DNA of 64,000 bases from Liolophura sinensis (Eukaryota > Mollusca > Polyplacophora > Chitonida > Chitonidae), in the NCBI RefSeq assembly GCF_032854445.1, contig NW_027018006.1, positions 1 to 64,000 of the forward strand. Direction: 5' to 3'. The notes under the pieces were generated by a model that was given only the letters and a program-made list of their open reading frames with translations, was not told the origin of the DNA and made no database searches. This document shows, one piece after another, positions 11,001 through 24,567 of the stretch. The position numbers and the translations under genes are program-made. The number at the start of each line of letters is the position of its first letter. The stretch's first letter is position 1.

Positions 11001-13012
11001 AATGGTGTGGTTTTTCTACATGTAGATAAAGACATTGAGTTTGTCTTCGACTTAGAAGTAAGACATTTGCTGGGTGAGTTAAATGGGCTTGGCCCAAAGA
11101 TTTGACGTCGTCTGGGCTACCGAAGGGCACAGAACTTATAATGAAATGTTGAATATAGTAATGACCAGTCGCGATTGTACATAGTTAATGTAGCCGATTT
11201 CAATTAGCAAAATGACCAGGCAAAAATCCAAAAGTGGAAAAACTGTTCCAATGCTGCTGGTAAGAGGCTAATCCGACGTATTTTGTGACGAGAAATCGAA
11301 TGGTGCAAACCGCGTTGCTCTCCGACCAATACTTTTGGCTGTAGCCACAAATGAATAATCAATGATGTCAAGATCACGTGCCCAGCAACGGCTCTTACTC
11401 CATGGAAACCAAGGAAATTTGCAATTTTTCAACAGCTGGAGATGCCTGGCCCAATTGCGCATCCTTTGGCACCTTATTGATGTGGGTCAGTGTTCAATTG
11501 TACTTTTTACAGCGGATTGTATCAAGTACCTTTTGTTTTTTTTTATATACAAATGGTGTGGTTTTTCTACATGTAGATAAAGACATTGAGTTTGTCTTCG
11601 ACTTAGAAGTAAGACATTTGCTGGGTGAGTTAAATGGGCTTGGCCCAAAGATTTGACGTCGTCTGGGCTACCGAAGGGCACATAACTTATAATGAAAAGT
11701 TGAATATAGTAATGACCAGTCGCGATTGTACATAGTTAATGTAGCCGATTTCAATTCGCAAAAAGACAAGGCAAAAATCCAAAAGTGGAAAAACTGTTCC
11801 AATGCTGCTGGTAAGAGGCTAATCCGACGTATTTTGTGACGAGAAATCGAATGGTGCAAACCGCGTTGCTCTCCGACCAATACTTTTGGCTGTAGCCACA
11901 AATGAATAATCAATGATGTCAAGATCACGTGCCCAGCAACGGCTCTTACTCCATGGAAACCAAGGAAATTTGCAATTTTTCAACAGCTGGAGATGCCTGG
12001 CCCAATTGCGCATCCTTTGGCACCTTATTGATGTGGGTCAGTGTTCAATTGTACTTTTTACAGCGGGTTGTATCAAGTACCTTGTGTTTTTTTTATATAC
12101 AAATGGTGTGGTTTTTCTACATGTAGATAAAGACATTGAGTTTGTCTTCGACTTAGAAGTAAGACATTTGCTGGGTGAGTTAAATGGGCTTGGCCCAAAG
12201 ATTTGACGTCGTCTGGGCTACCGAAGGGCACATAACTTATAATGAAATGTTGAATATAGTAATGACCAGTCGCGATTGTACATAGTTAATGTAGCCGATT
12301 TCAATTAGCAAAATGACCAGGCAAAAATCCAAAAGTGGAAAAACTGTTCCAATGCTGCTGGTAAGAGGCTAATCCGACGTATTTTGTGACGAGAAATCAA
12401 ATGGTGCAAACCGCGTTGCTCTCCGACCAATACTTTTGGCTGTAGCCACAAATGAATAATCAATGATGTCAAGATCACGTGCCCAGCAACGGCTCTTACT
12501 CCATGGAAACCAAGGAAATTTGCAATTTTTCAACAGCTGGAGATGCCTGGCCCAATTGCGCATCCTTTGGCACCTTATTGATGTGGGTCAGTGTTTAATT
12601 GTACTTTTTACAGCGGGTTGTATCAAGTACCTTGTGTTTTTTTTACATACAAATGGTGTGGTTTTTCTACATGTAGATAAAGACATTGAGTTTGTCTTCG
12701 ACTTAGAAGTAAGACATTTGCTGGGTGAGTTAAATGGGCTTGGCCCAAAGATTTGACGTCGTCTGGGCTACCGAAGGGCACAGAACTTATAATGAAATGT
12801 TGAATATAGTAATGACCAGTCGCGATTGTACATAGTTAATGTAGCCGATTTCAATTAGCAAAATGACCAGGCAAAAATCCAAAAGTGGAAAAACTGTTCC
12901 AATGCTGCTGGTAAGAGGCTAATCCGACGTATTTTGTGACGAGAAATCGAATGGTGCAAACCGCGTTGCTCTCCGACCAATACTTTTGGCTGTAGCCACA
13001 AATGAATAATCA
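8062..13012. repeat. Transitional domain with early b, c, d and e-like monomers
   Basis: The nine copies start at 8062, 8612, 9162, 9711, 10261, 10811, 11362, 11913 and 12463. Copy 8062 resembles type b of the HOR to the right but lacks its CATAGAAA mark. Copy 8612 is type c (GTGGATTTTC, GCAGCC, GATCAG). Copy 9162 is d/e-like (GTGTTTAATT, CGGGTTG) and 12463 is e-like. Copies 10811 and 11362 have T9 instead of T8. The five-monomer order is not yet regular here. Confidence 0.8.
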
Positions 13013-15762
13013 ATGATGTCAAGATCACGTGCCCAGCAACGGCTCTTACTCCATGGAAACCAAGGAAATTTGCAATTTTTCAACAGCTGGAGATGCCTGG
13101 CCCAATTGCGCATCCTTTGGCACCTTATTGATGTGGGTCAGTGTTCAATTGTACTTTTTACAGCGGATTGTATCAAGTACCTTTTGTTTTTTTAATATAC
13201 AAATGGTGTGGTTTTTCTACATGTAGATAATGACATTGAGTTTGTCTTCGACTTAGAAGTAAGACATTTGTTGGGTGAGTTAAATGGGCTTGGCCCAAAG
13301 ATTTGACGTCGTCTGGGCTACCGAAGGGCACATAACTTATAATGAAAAGTTGAATATAGTAATGACCAGTCGCGATTGTACATAGTTAATGTAGCCGATT
13401 TCAATTCGCAAAAAGACCAGGCAAAAATCCAAAAGTGGAAAAACTGTTCCAATGCTGCTGGTAAGAGGCTAATCCGACGTATTTTGTGACGAGAAATCGA
13501 ATGGTGCAAACCGCGTTGCTCTCCGACCAATACTTTTGGCTGTAGCCACAAATGAATAATCAATGATGTCAAGATCACGTGCCCAGCAACGGCTCTTACT
13601 CCATGGAAACCATAGAAATTTGCAATTTTTCAACAGCTGGAGATGCCTGGCCCAATTGCGCATCCTTTGGCACCTTTTTGATGTGGGTCAGTGTTCAATT
13701 GTACTTTTTACAGCGGATTGTATCAAGTACCTTTTGTTTTTTTTATATACAAATGGTGTGGTTTTTCTACATGTAGATAAAGACATTGAGTTTGTCTTCG
13801 ACTTAGAAGTAAGACATTTGCTGGGTGAGTTAAATGGGCTTGGCCCAAAGATTTGACGTCGTCTGGGCTACCGAAGGGCACATAACTTATAATGAAAAGT
13901 TGAATATAGTAATGACCAGTCGCGATTGTACATAGTTAATGTAGCCGATTTCAATTCGCAAAAAGACAAGGCAAAAATCCAAAAGTAGAAAAACTGTTCC
14001 AATGCTGCTGGTAAGAGGCTAATCCGACGTATTTTGTGACGAGAAATCGAATGGTGCAAACCGCGTTGCTCTCCGACCAATACTTTTGGCTGTAGCCACA
14101 AATGAATAATCAATGATGTCAAGATCACGTGCCCAGCAACGGCTCTTACTCCATGGAAACCAAGGAAATTTGCAATTTTTCAACAGCTGGAGATGCCTGG
14201 CCCAATTGCGCATCCTTTGGCACCTTATTGATGTGGGTCAGTGTTCAATTGTACTTTTTACAGCGGATTGTATCAAGTACCTTTTGTTTTTTTTACATAC
14301 AAATGGTGTGGATTTTCTACATGTAGATAAAGACATTGAGTTTGTCTTCGACTTAGAAGTAAGACATTTGTTGGGTGAGTTAAATGGGCTTGGCCCAAAG
14401 ATTTGACGTCGTCTGGGCTACCGAAGGGCACATAACTTATAATGAAAAGTTGAATATAGTAATGACCAGTCGCGATTGTACATAGTTAATGCAGCCGATT
14501 TCAATTAGCAAAAAGATCAGGCAAAAATCCAAAAGTGGAAAAACTGTTCCAATGCTGCTGGTAAGAGGCTAATCCGACGTATTTTGTGACGAGAAATCGA
14601 ATGGTGCAAACCGCGTTGCTCTCCGACCAATACTTTTGGCTGTAGCCACAAATGAATAATCAATGATGTCAAGATCACGTGCCCAGCAACGGCTCTTACT
14701 CCATGGAAACCAAGGAAATTTGCAATTTTTCAACAGCTGGAGATGCCTGGCCCAATTGCGCATCCTTTGGCACCTTATTGATGTGGGTCAGTGTTTAATT
14801 GTACTTTTTACAGCGGGTTGTATCAAGTACCTTTTGTTTTTTTTACATACAAATGGTGTGGATTTTCTACATGTAGATAAAGACATTGAGTTTGTCTTCG
14901 ACTTAGAAGTAAGACATTTGTTGGGTGAGTTAAATGGGCTTGGCCCAAAGATTTGACGTCGTCTGGGCTACCGAAGGGCACATAACTTATAATGAAAAGT
15001 TAAATATAGTAATGACCAGTCGCGATTGTACATAGTTAATGCAGCCGATTTCAATTAGCAAAAAGATCAGGCAAAAATCCAAAAGTGGAAAAACTGTTCC
15101 AATGCTGCTGGTAAGAGGCTAATCCGACGTATTTTGTGACGAGAAATCGAATGGTGCAAACCGCGTTGCTCTCCGACCAATACTTTTGGCTGTAGCCACA
15201 AATGAATAATCAATGATGTCAAGATCACGTGCCCAGCAACGGCTCTTACTCCATGGAAACCAAGGAAATTTGCAATTTTTCAACAGCTGGAGATGCCTGG
15301 CCCAATTGCGCATCCTTTGGCACCTTATTGATGTGGGTCAGTGTTTAATTGTACTTTTTACAGCGGGTTGTATGAAGTACCTTGTGTTTTTTTTACATAC
15401 AAATGGTGTGGTTTTTCTACATGTAGATAAAGACATTGAGTTTGTCTTCGACTTAGAAGTAAGACATTTGCTGGGTGAGTTAAATGGGCTTGGCCCAAAG
15501 ATTTGACGTCGTCTGGGCTACCGAAGGGCACAGAACTTATAATGAAATGTTGAATATAGTAATGACCAGTCGCGATTGTACATAGTTAATGTAGCCGATT
15601 TCAATTAGCAAAATGACCAGGCAAAAATCCAAAAGTGGAAAAACTGTTCCAATGCTGCTGGTAAGAGGCTAATCCGACGTATTTTGTGACGAGAAATCGA
15701 ATGGTGCAAACCGCGTTGCTCTCCGACCAATACTTTTGGCTGTAGCCACAAATGAATAATCA
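13013..15762. repeat. Higher-order repeat unit a-b-c-d-e, 2750 bp
   Basis: Five monomers start at 13013 (a), 13563 (b), 14113 (c), 14663 (d) and 15213 (e). Type a has TATATAC, TTGTTGGG, TTCGCAAAAAGACC. Type b adds CATAGAAA, TTGCTGGG, GACAAGG and AAGTAGAA. Type c has TACATAC, GTGGATTTTC, GCAGCC and GATCAGG. Type d has GTGTTTAATT and CGGGTTG. Type e also has TATGAAG, CACAGAAC and GAAATGTT. In this unit d is a hybrid: it is d-like up to offset 155 and c-like from offset 172. Confidence 0.88.
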
Positions 15763-18512
15763 ATGATGTCAAGATCACGTGCCCAGCAACGGCTCTTACT
15801 CCATGGAAACCAAGGAAATTTGCAATTTTTCAACAGCTGGAGATGCCTGGCCCAATTGCGCATCCTTTGGCACCTTATTGATGTGGGTCAGTGTTCAATT
15901 GTACTTTTTACAGCGGATTGTATCAAGTACCTTTTGTTTTTTTTATATACAAATGGTGTGGTTTTTCTACATGTAGATAAAGACATTGAGTTTGTCTTCG
16001 ACTTAGAAGTAAGACATTTGTTGGGTGAGTTAAATGGGCTTGGCCCAAAGATTTGACGTCGTCTGGGCTACCGAAGGGCACATAACTTATAATGAAAAGT
16101 TGAATATAGTAATGACCAGTCGCGATTGTACATAGTTAATGTAGCCGATTTCAATTCGCAAAAAGACCAGGCAAAAATCCAAAAGTGGAAAAACTGTTCC
16201 AATGCTGCTGGTAAGAGGCTAATCCGACGTATTTTGTGACGAGAAATCGAATGGTGCAAACCGCGTTGCTCTCCGACCAATACTTTTGGCTGTAGCCACA
16301 AATGAATAATCAATGATGTCAAGATCACGTGCCCAGCAACGGCTCTTACTCCATGGAAACCATAGAAATTTGCAATTTTTCAACAGCTGGAGATGCCTGG
16401 CCCAATTGCGCATCCTTTGGCACCTTATTGATGTGGGTCAGTGTTCAATTGTACTTTTTACAGCGGATTGTATCAAGTACCTTTTGTTTTTTTTATATAC
16501 AAATGGTGTGGTTTTTCTACATGTAGATAAAGACATTGAGTTTGTCTTCGACTTAGAAGTAAGACATTTGCTGGGTGAGTTAAATGGGCTTGGCCCAAAG
16601 ATTTGACGTCGTCTGGGCTACCGAAGGGCACATAACTTATAATGAAAAGTTGAATATAGTAATGACCAGTCGCGATTGTACATAGTTAATGTAGCCGATT
16701 TCAATTCGCAAAAAGACAAGGCAAAAATCCAAAAATAGAAAAACTGTTCCAATGCTGCTGGTAAGAGGCTAATCCGACGTATTTTGTGACGAGAAATCGA
16801 ATGGTGCAAACCGCGTTGCTCTCCGACCAATACTTTTGGCTGTAGCCACAAATGAATAATCAATGATGTCAAGATCACGTGCCCAGCAACGGCTCTTACT
16901 CCATGGAAACCAAGGAAATTTGCAATTTTTCAACAGCTGGAGATGCCTGGCCCAATTGCGCATCCTTTGGCACCTTATTGATGTGGGTCAGTGTTCAATT
17001 GTACTTTTTACAGCGGATTGTATCAAGTACCTTTTGTTTTTTTTACATACAAATGGTGTGGATTTTCTACATGTAGATAAAGACATTGAGTTTGTCTTCG
17101 ACTTAGAAGTAAGACATTTGTTGGGTGAGTTAAATGGGCTTGGCCCAAAGATTTGACGTCGTCTGGGCTACCGAAGGGCACATAACTTATAATGAAAAGT
17201 TGAATATAGTAATGACCAGTCGCGATTGTACATAGTTAATGCAGCCGATTTCAATTAGCAAAAAGATCAGGCAAAAATCCAAAAGTGGAAAAACTGTTCC
17301 AATGCTGCTGGTAAGAGGCTAATCCGACGTATTTTGTGACGAGAAATCGAATGGTGCAAACCGCGTTGCTCTCCGACCAATACTTTTGGCTGTAGCCACA
17401 AATGAATAATCAATGATGTCAAGATCACGTGCCCAGCAACGGCTCTTACTCCATGGACACCAAGGAAATTTGCAATTTTTCAACAGCTGGAGATGCCTGG
17501 CCCAATTGCGCATCCTTTGGCACCTTATTGATGTGGGTCAGTGTTTAATTGTACTTTTTACAGCGGGTTGTATCAAGTACCTTGTGTTTTTTTTATATAC
17601 AAATGGTGTGGTTTTTCTACATGTAGATAAAGACATTGAGTTTGTCTTCGACTTAGAAGTAAGACATTTGCTGGGTGAGTTAAATGGGCTTGGCCCAAAG
17701 ATTTGACGTCGTCTGGGCTACCGAAGGGCACATAACTTATAATGAAATGTTGAATATAGTAATGACCAGTCGCGATTGTACATAGTTAATGTAGCCGATT
17801 TCAATTAGCAAAATGACCAGGCAAAAATCCAAAAGTGGAAAAACTGTTCCAATGCTGCTGGTAAGAGGCTAATCCGACGTATTTTGTGACGAGAAATCGA
17901 ATGGTGCAAACCGCGTTGCTCTCCGACCAATACTTTTGGCTGTAGCCACAAATGAATAATCAATGATGTCAAGATCACGTGCCCAGCAACGGCTCTTACT
18001 CCATGGAAACCATAGAAATTTGCAATTTTTCAACAGCTGGAGATGCCTGGCCCAATTGCGCATCCTTTGGCACCTTATTGATGTGGGTCAGTGTTCAATT
18101 GTACTTTTTACAGCGGGTTGTATGAAGTACCTTGTGTTTTTTTTACATACAAATGGTGTGGTTTTTCTACATGTAGATAAAGACATTGAGTTTGTCTTCG
18201 ACTTAGAAGTAAGACATTTGCTGGGTGAGTTAAATGGGCTTGGCCCAAAGATTTGACGTCGTCTGGGCTACCGAAGGGCACAGAACTTATAATGAAATGT
18301 TGAATATAGTAATGACCAGTCGCGATTGTACATAGTTAATGTAGCCGATTTCAATTAGCAAAATGACCAGGCAAAAATCCAAAAGTGGAAAAACTGTTCC
18401 AATGCTGCTGGTAAGAGGCTAATCCGACGTATTTTGTGACGAGAAATCGAATGGTGCAAACCGCGTTGCTCTCCGACCAATACTTTTGGCTGTAGCCACA
18501 AATGAATAATCA
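15763..18512. repeat. Higher-order repeat unit a-b-c-d-(b/e hybrid)
   Basis: Monomers at 15763 (a), 16313 (b), 16863 (c), 17413 (d) and 17963 repeat the order of the preceding unit exactly 2750 bases later. The fifth monomer begins like b (CATAGAAA, GTGTTCAATT) and from offset 155 is like e (CGGGTTG, TATGAAG, CACAGAAC). This indicates an exchange or conversion between offsets 134 and 155. Confidence 0.88.
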
Positions 18513-21265
18513 ATGATGTCAAGATCACGTGCCCAGCAACGGCTCTTACTCCATGGAAACCAAGGAAATTTGCAATTTTTCAACAGCTGGAGATGCCTGG
18601 CCCAATTGCGCATCCTTTGGCACCTTATTGATGTGGGTCAGTGTTCAATTGTACTTTTTACAGCGGATTGTATCAAGTACCTTTTGTTTTTTTTACATAC
18701 AAATGGTGTGGATTTTCTACATGTAGATAAAGACATTGAGTTTGTCTTCGACTTAGAAGTAAGACATTTGTTGGGTGAGTTAAATGGGCTTGGCCCAAAG
18801 ATTTGACGTCGTCTGGGCTACCGAAGGGCACATAACTTATAATGAAAAGTTGAATATAGTAATGACCAGTCGCGATTGTACATAGTTAATGCAGCCGATT
18901 TCAATTAGCAAAAAGATCAGGCAAAAATCCAAAAGTGGAAAAACTGTTCCAATGCTGCTGGTAAGAGGCTAATCCGACGTATTTTGTGACGAGAAATCGA
19001 ATGGTGCAAACCGCGTTGCTCTCCGACCAATACTTTTGGCTGTAGCCACAAATGAATAATCAATGATGTCAAGATCACGTGCCCAGCAACGGCTCTTACT
19101 CCATGGAAACCAAGGAAATTTGCAATTTTTCAACAGCTGGAGATGCCTGGCCCAATTGCGCATCCTTTGGCACCTTATTGATGTGGGTCAGTGTTTAATT
19201 GTACTTTTTACAGCGGGTTGTATCAAGTACCTTGTGTTTTTTTTTATATACAAATGGTGTGGTTTTTCTACATGTAGATAAAGACATTGAGTTTGTCTTC
19301 GACTTAGAAGTAAGACATTTGCTGGGTGAGTTAAATGGGCTTGGCCCAAAGATTTGACGTCGTCTGGGCTACCGAAGGGCACATAACTTATAATGAAATG
19401 TTGAATATAGTAATGACCAGTCGCGATTGTACATAGTTAATGTAGCCGATTTCAATTAGCAAAATGACCAGGCAAAAATCCAAAAGTGGAAAAACTGTTC
19501 CAATGCTGCTGGTAAGAGGCTAATCCGACGTATTTTGTGACGAGAAATCGAATGGTGCAAACCGCGTTGCTCTCCGACCAATACTTTTGGCTGTAGCCAC
19601 AAATGAATAATCAATGATGTCAAGATCACGTGCCCAGCAACGGCTCTTACTCCATGGAAACCAAGGAAATTTGCAATTTTTCAACAGCTGGAGATGCCTG
19701 GCCCAATTGCGCATCCTTTGGCACCTTATTGATGTGGGTCAGTGTTTAATTGTACTTTTTACAGCGGGTTGTATGAAGTACCTTGTGTTTTTTTTTACAT
19801 ACAAATGGTGTGGTTTTTCTACATGTAGATAAAGACATTGAGTTTGTCTTCGACTTAGAAGTAAGACATTTGCTGGGTGAGTTAAATGGGCTTGGCCCAA
19901 AGATTTGACGTCGTCTGGGCTACCGAAGGGCACAGAACTTATAATGAAATGTTGAATATAGTAATGACCAGTCGCGATTGTACATAGTTAATGTAGCCGA
20001 TTTCAATTAGCAAAATGACCAGGCAAAAATCCAAAAGTGGAAAAACTGTTCCAATGCTGCTGGTAAGAGGCTAATCCGACGTATTTTGTGACGAGAAATC
20101 GAATGGTGCAAACCGCGTTGCTCTCCGACCAATACTTTTGGCTGTAGCCACAAATGAATAATCAATGATGTCAAGATCACGTGCCCAGCAACGGCTCTTA
20201 CTCCATGGAAACCAAGGAAATTTGCAATTTTTCAACAGCTGGAGATGCCTGGCCCAATTGCGCATCCTTTGGCACCTTATTGATGTGGGTCAGTGTTCAA
20301 TTGTACTTTTTACAGCGGATTGTATCAAGTACCTTTTGTTTTTTTTATATACAAATGGTGTGGTTTTTCTACATGTAGATAAAGACATTGAGTTTGTCTT
20401 CGACTTAGAAGTAAGACATTTGTTGGGTGAGTTAAATGGGCTTGGCCCAAAGATTTGACGTCGTCTGGGCTACCGAAGGGCACATAACTTATAATGAAAA
20501 GTTGAATATAGTAATGACCAGTCGCGATTGTACATAGTTAATGTAGCCGATTTCAATTCGCAAAAAGACCAGGCAAAAATCCAAAAGTGGAAAAACTGTT
20601 CCAATGCTGCTGGTAAGAGGCTAATCCGACGTATTTTGTGACGAGAAATCGAATGGTGCAAACCGCGTTGCTCTCCGACCAATACTTTTGGCTGTAGCCA
20701 CAAATGAATAATCAATGATGTCAAGATCACGTGCCCAGCAACGGCTCTTACTCCATGGAAACCAAGGAAATTTGCAATTTTTCAACAGCTGGAGATGCCT
20801 GGCCCAATTGCGCATCCTTTGGCACCTTATTGATGTGGGTCAGTGTTTAATTGTACTTTTTACAGCGGGTTGTATGAAGTACCTTGTGTTTTTTTTTACA
20901 TACAAATGGTGTGGTTTTTCTACATGTAGATAAAGACATTGAGTTTGTCTTCGACTTAGAAGTAAGACATTTGCTGGGTGAGTTAAATGGGCTTGGCCCA
21001 AAGATTTGACGTCGTCTGGGCTACCGAAGGGCACAGAACTTATAATGAAATGTTGAATATAGTAATGACCAGTCGCGATTGTACATAGTTAATGTAGCCG
21101 ATTTCAATTAGCAAAATGACCAGGCAAAAATCCAAAAGTGGAAAAACTGTTCCAATGCTGCTGGTAAGAGGCTAATCCGACGTATTTTGTGACGAGAAAT
21201 CGAATGGTGCAAACCGCGTTGCTCTCCGACCAATACTTTTGGCTGTAGCCACAAATGAATAATCA
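18513..21265. repeat. Rearranged HOR stretch c-d-e-a-e
   Basis: Monomers at 18513 (c), 19063 (d), 19614 (e), 20165 (a) and 20715 (e). Types a and b are missing before c, and an extra e follows a. Copies 19063, 19614 and 20715 have a T9 tract, accounting for the 551-base intervals. The order fits unequal exchange out of register between HOR units. Confidence 0.82.
19614..20714. repeat. Two-monomer local duplication, copy 1
   Basis: An e monomer with T9 and TATGAAG is followed by an a monomer. The 1101-base pair recurs immediately to the right and looks identical at the diagnostic sites, including the T9 tract. Confidence 0.8.
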
Positions 21266-21815
21266 ATGATGTCAAGATCACGTGCCCAGCAACGGCTCTT
21301 ACTCCATGGAAACCAAGGAAATTTGCAATTTTTCAACAGCTGGAGATGCCTGGCCCAATTGCGCATCCTTTGGCACCTTATTGATGTGGGTCAGTGTTCA
21401 ATTGTACTTTTTACAGCGGATTGTATCAAGTACCTTTTGTTTTTTTTATATACAAATGGTGTGGTTTTTCTACATGTAGATAAAGACATTGAGTTTGTCT
21501 TCGACTTAGAAGTAAGACATTTGTTGGGTGAGTTAAATGGGCTTGGCCCAAAGATTTGACGTCGTCTGGGCTACCGAAGGGCACATAACTTATAATGAAA
21601 AGTTGAATATAGTAATGACCAGTCGCGATTGTACATAGTTAATGTAGCCGATTTCAATTCGCAAAAAGACCAGGCAAAAATCCAAAAGTGGAAAAACTGT
21701 TCCAATGCTGCTGGTAAGAGGCTAATCCGACGTATTTTGTGACGAGAAATCGAATGGTGCAAACCGCGTTGCTCTCCGACCAATACTTTTGGCTGTAGCC
21801 ACAAATGAATAATCA
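20715..21815. repeat. Two-monomer local duplication, copy 2
   Basis: Direct repeat of 19614-20714 with the same 1101-base length, T9 tract and diagnostic bases. It inserts an extra e-a pair into the HOR order. Confidence 0.8.
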
Positions 21816-24567
21816 ATGATGTCAAGATCACGTGCCCAGCAACGGCTCTTACTCCATGGAAACCATAGAAATTTGCAATTTTTCAACAGCTGGAGATGCC
21901 TGGCCCAATTGCGCATCCTTTGGCACCTTATTGATGTGGGTCAGTGTTCAATTGTACTTTTTACAGCGGATTGTATCAAGTACCTTTTGTTTTTTTTATA
22001 TACAAATGGTGTGGTTTTTCTACATGTAGATAAAGACATTGAGTTTGTCTTCGACTTAGAAGTAAGACATTTGCTGGGTGAGTTAAATGGGCTTGGCCCA
22101 AAGATTTGACGTCGTCTGGGCTACCGAAGGGCACATAACTTATAATGAAAAGTTGAATATAGTAATGACCAGTCGCGATTGTACATAGTTAATGTAGCCG
22201 ATTTCAATTCGCAAAAAGACAAGGCAAAAATGCAAAAGTAGAAAAACTGTTCCAATGCTGCTGGTAAGAGGCTAATCCGACGTATTTTGTGACGAGAAAT
22301 CGAATGGTGCAAACCGCGTTGCTCTCCGACCAATACTTTTGGCTGTAGCCACAAATGAATAATCAATGATGTCAAGATCACGTGCCCAGCAACGGCTCTT
22401 ACTCCATGGAAACCAAGGAAATTTGCAATTTTTCAACAGCTGGAGATGCCTGGCCCAATTGCGCATCCTTTGGCACCTTATTGATGTGGGTCAGTGTTCA
22501 ATTGTACTTTTTACAGCGGATTGTATCAAGTACCTTTTGTTTTTTTTACATACAAATGGTGTGGATTTTCTACATGTAGATAAAGACATTGAGTTTGTCT
22601 TCGACTTAGAAGTAAGACATTTGTTGGGTGAGTTAAATGGGCTTGGCCCAAAGATTTGACGTCGTCTGGGCTACCGAAGGGCACATAACTTATAATGAAA
22701 AGTTGAATATAGTAATGACCAGTCGCGATTGTACATAGTTAATGCAGCCGATTTCAATTAGCAAAAAGACCAGGCAAAAATCCAAAAGTGGAAAAACTGT
22801 TCCAATGCTGCTGGTAAGAGGCTAATCCGACGTATTTTGTGACGAGAAATCGAATGGTGCAAACCGCGTTGCTCTCCGACCAATACTTTTGGCTGTAGCC
22901 ACAAATGAATAATCAATGATGTCAAGATCACGTGCCCAGCAACGGCTCTTACTCCATGGAAACCAAGGAAATTTGCAATTTTTCAACAGCTGGAGATGCC
23001 TGGCCCAATTGCGCATCCTTTGGCACCTTATTGATGTGGGTCAGTGTTTAATTGTACTTTTTACAGCGGGTTGTATCAAGTACCTTGTGTTTTTTTTATA
23101 TACAAATGGTGTGGTTTTTCTACATGTAGATAAAGACATTGAGTTTGTCTTCGACTTAGAAGTAAGACATTTGCTGGGTGAGTTAAATGGGCTTGGCCCA
23201 AAGATTTGACGTCGTCTGGGCTACCGAAGGGCACATAACTTATAATGAAATGTTGAATATAGTAATGACCAGTCGCGATTGTACATAGTTAATGTAGCCG
23301 ATTTCAATTAGCAAAATGACCAGGCAAAAATCCAAAAGTGGAAAAACTGTTCCAATGCTGCTGGTAAGAGGCTAATCCGACGTATTTTGTGACGAGAAAT
23401 CGAATGGTGCAAACCGCGTTGCTCTCCGACCAATACTTTTGGCTGTAGCCACAAATGAATAATCAATGATGTCAAGATCACGTGCCCAGCAACGGCTCTT
23501 ACTCCATGGAAACCATAGAAATTTGCAATTTTTCAACAGCTGGAGATGCCTGGCCCAATTGCGCATCCTTTGGCACCTTATTGATGTGGGTCAGTGTTCA
23601 ATTGTACTTTTTACAGCGGATTGTATCAAGTACCTTTTCTTTTTTTTATATACAAATGGTGTGGTTTTTCTACATGTAGATAAAGACATTGAGTTTGTCT
23701 TCGACTTAGAAGTAAGACATTTGCTGGGTGAGTTAAATGGGCTTGGCCCAAAGATTTGACGTCGTCTGGGCTACCGAAGGGCACATAACTTATAATGAAA
23801 AGTTGAATATAGTAATGACCAGTCGCGATTGTACATAGTTAATGTAGCCGATTTCAATTCGCAAAAAGACAAGGCAAAAATCCAAAAGTAGAAAAACTGT
23901 TCCAATGCTGCTGGTAAGAGGCTAATCCGACGTATTTTGTGACGAGAAATCGAATGGTGCAAACCGCGTTGCTCTCCGACCAATACTTTTGGCTGTAGCC
24001 ACAAATGAATAATCAATGATGTCAAGATCACGTGCCCAGCAACGGCTCTTACTCCATGGAAACCAAGGAAATTTGCAATTTTTCAACAGCTGGAGATGCC
24101 TGGCCCAATTGCGCATCCTTTGGCACCTTATTGATGTGGGTCAGTGTTTAATTGTACTTTTTACAGCGGGTTGTATGAAGTACCTTGTGTGTTTTTTTTA
24201 CATACAAATGGTGTGGTTTTTCTACATGTAGATAAAGACATTGAGTTTGTCTTCGACTTAGAAGTAAGACATTTGCTGGGTGAGTTAAATGGGCTTGGCC
24301 CAAAGATTTGACGTCGTCTGGGCTACCGAAGGGCACAGAACTTATAATGAAATGTTGAATATAGTAATGACCAGTCGCGATTGTACATAGTTAATGTAGC
24401 CGATTTCAATTAGCAAAATGACCAGGCAAAAATCCAAAAGTGGAAAAACTGTTCCAATGCTGCTGGTAAGAGGCTAATCCGACGTATTTTGTGACGAGAA
24501 ATCGAATGGTGCAAACCGCGTTGCTCTCCGACCAATACTTTTGGCTGTAGCCACAAATGAATAATCA
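21266..24567. repeat. Expanded HOR unit a-b-c-d-b-e, six monomers
   Basis: Monomers at 21266 (a), 21816 (b), 22366 (c), 22916 (d), 23466 (an additional b with CATAGAAA, GACAAGG and AAGTAGAA) and 24016 (e). One extra b lies between d and e, so this unit is one monomer longer than the standard five. Copy 24016 has a variant T tract reading GTGTGTTTTTTTAC. Confidence 0.82.
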
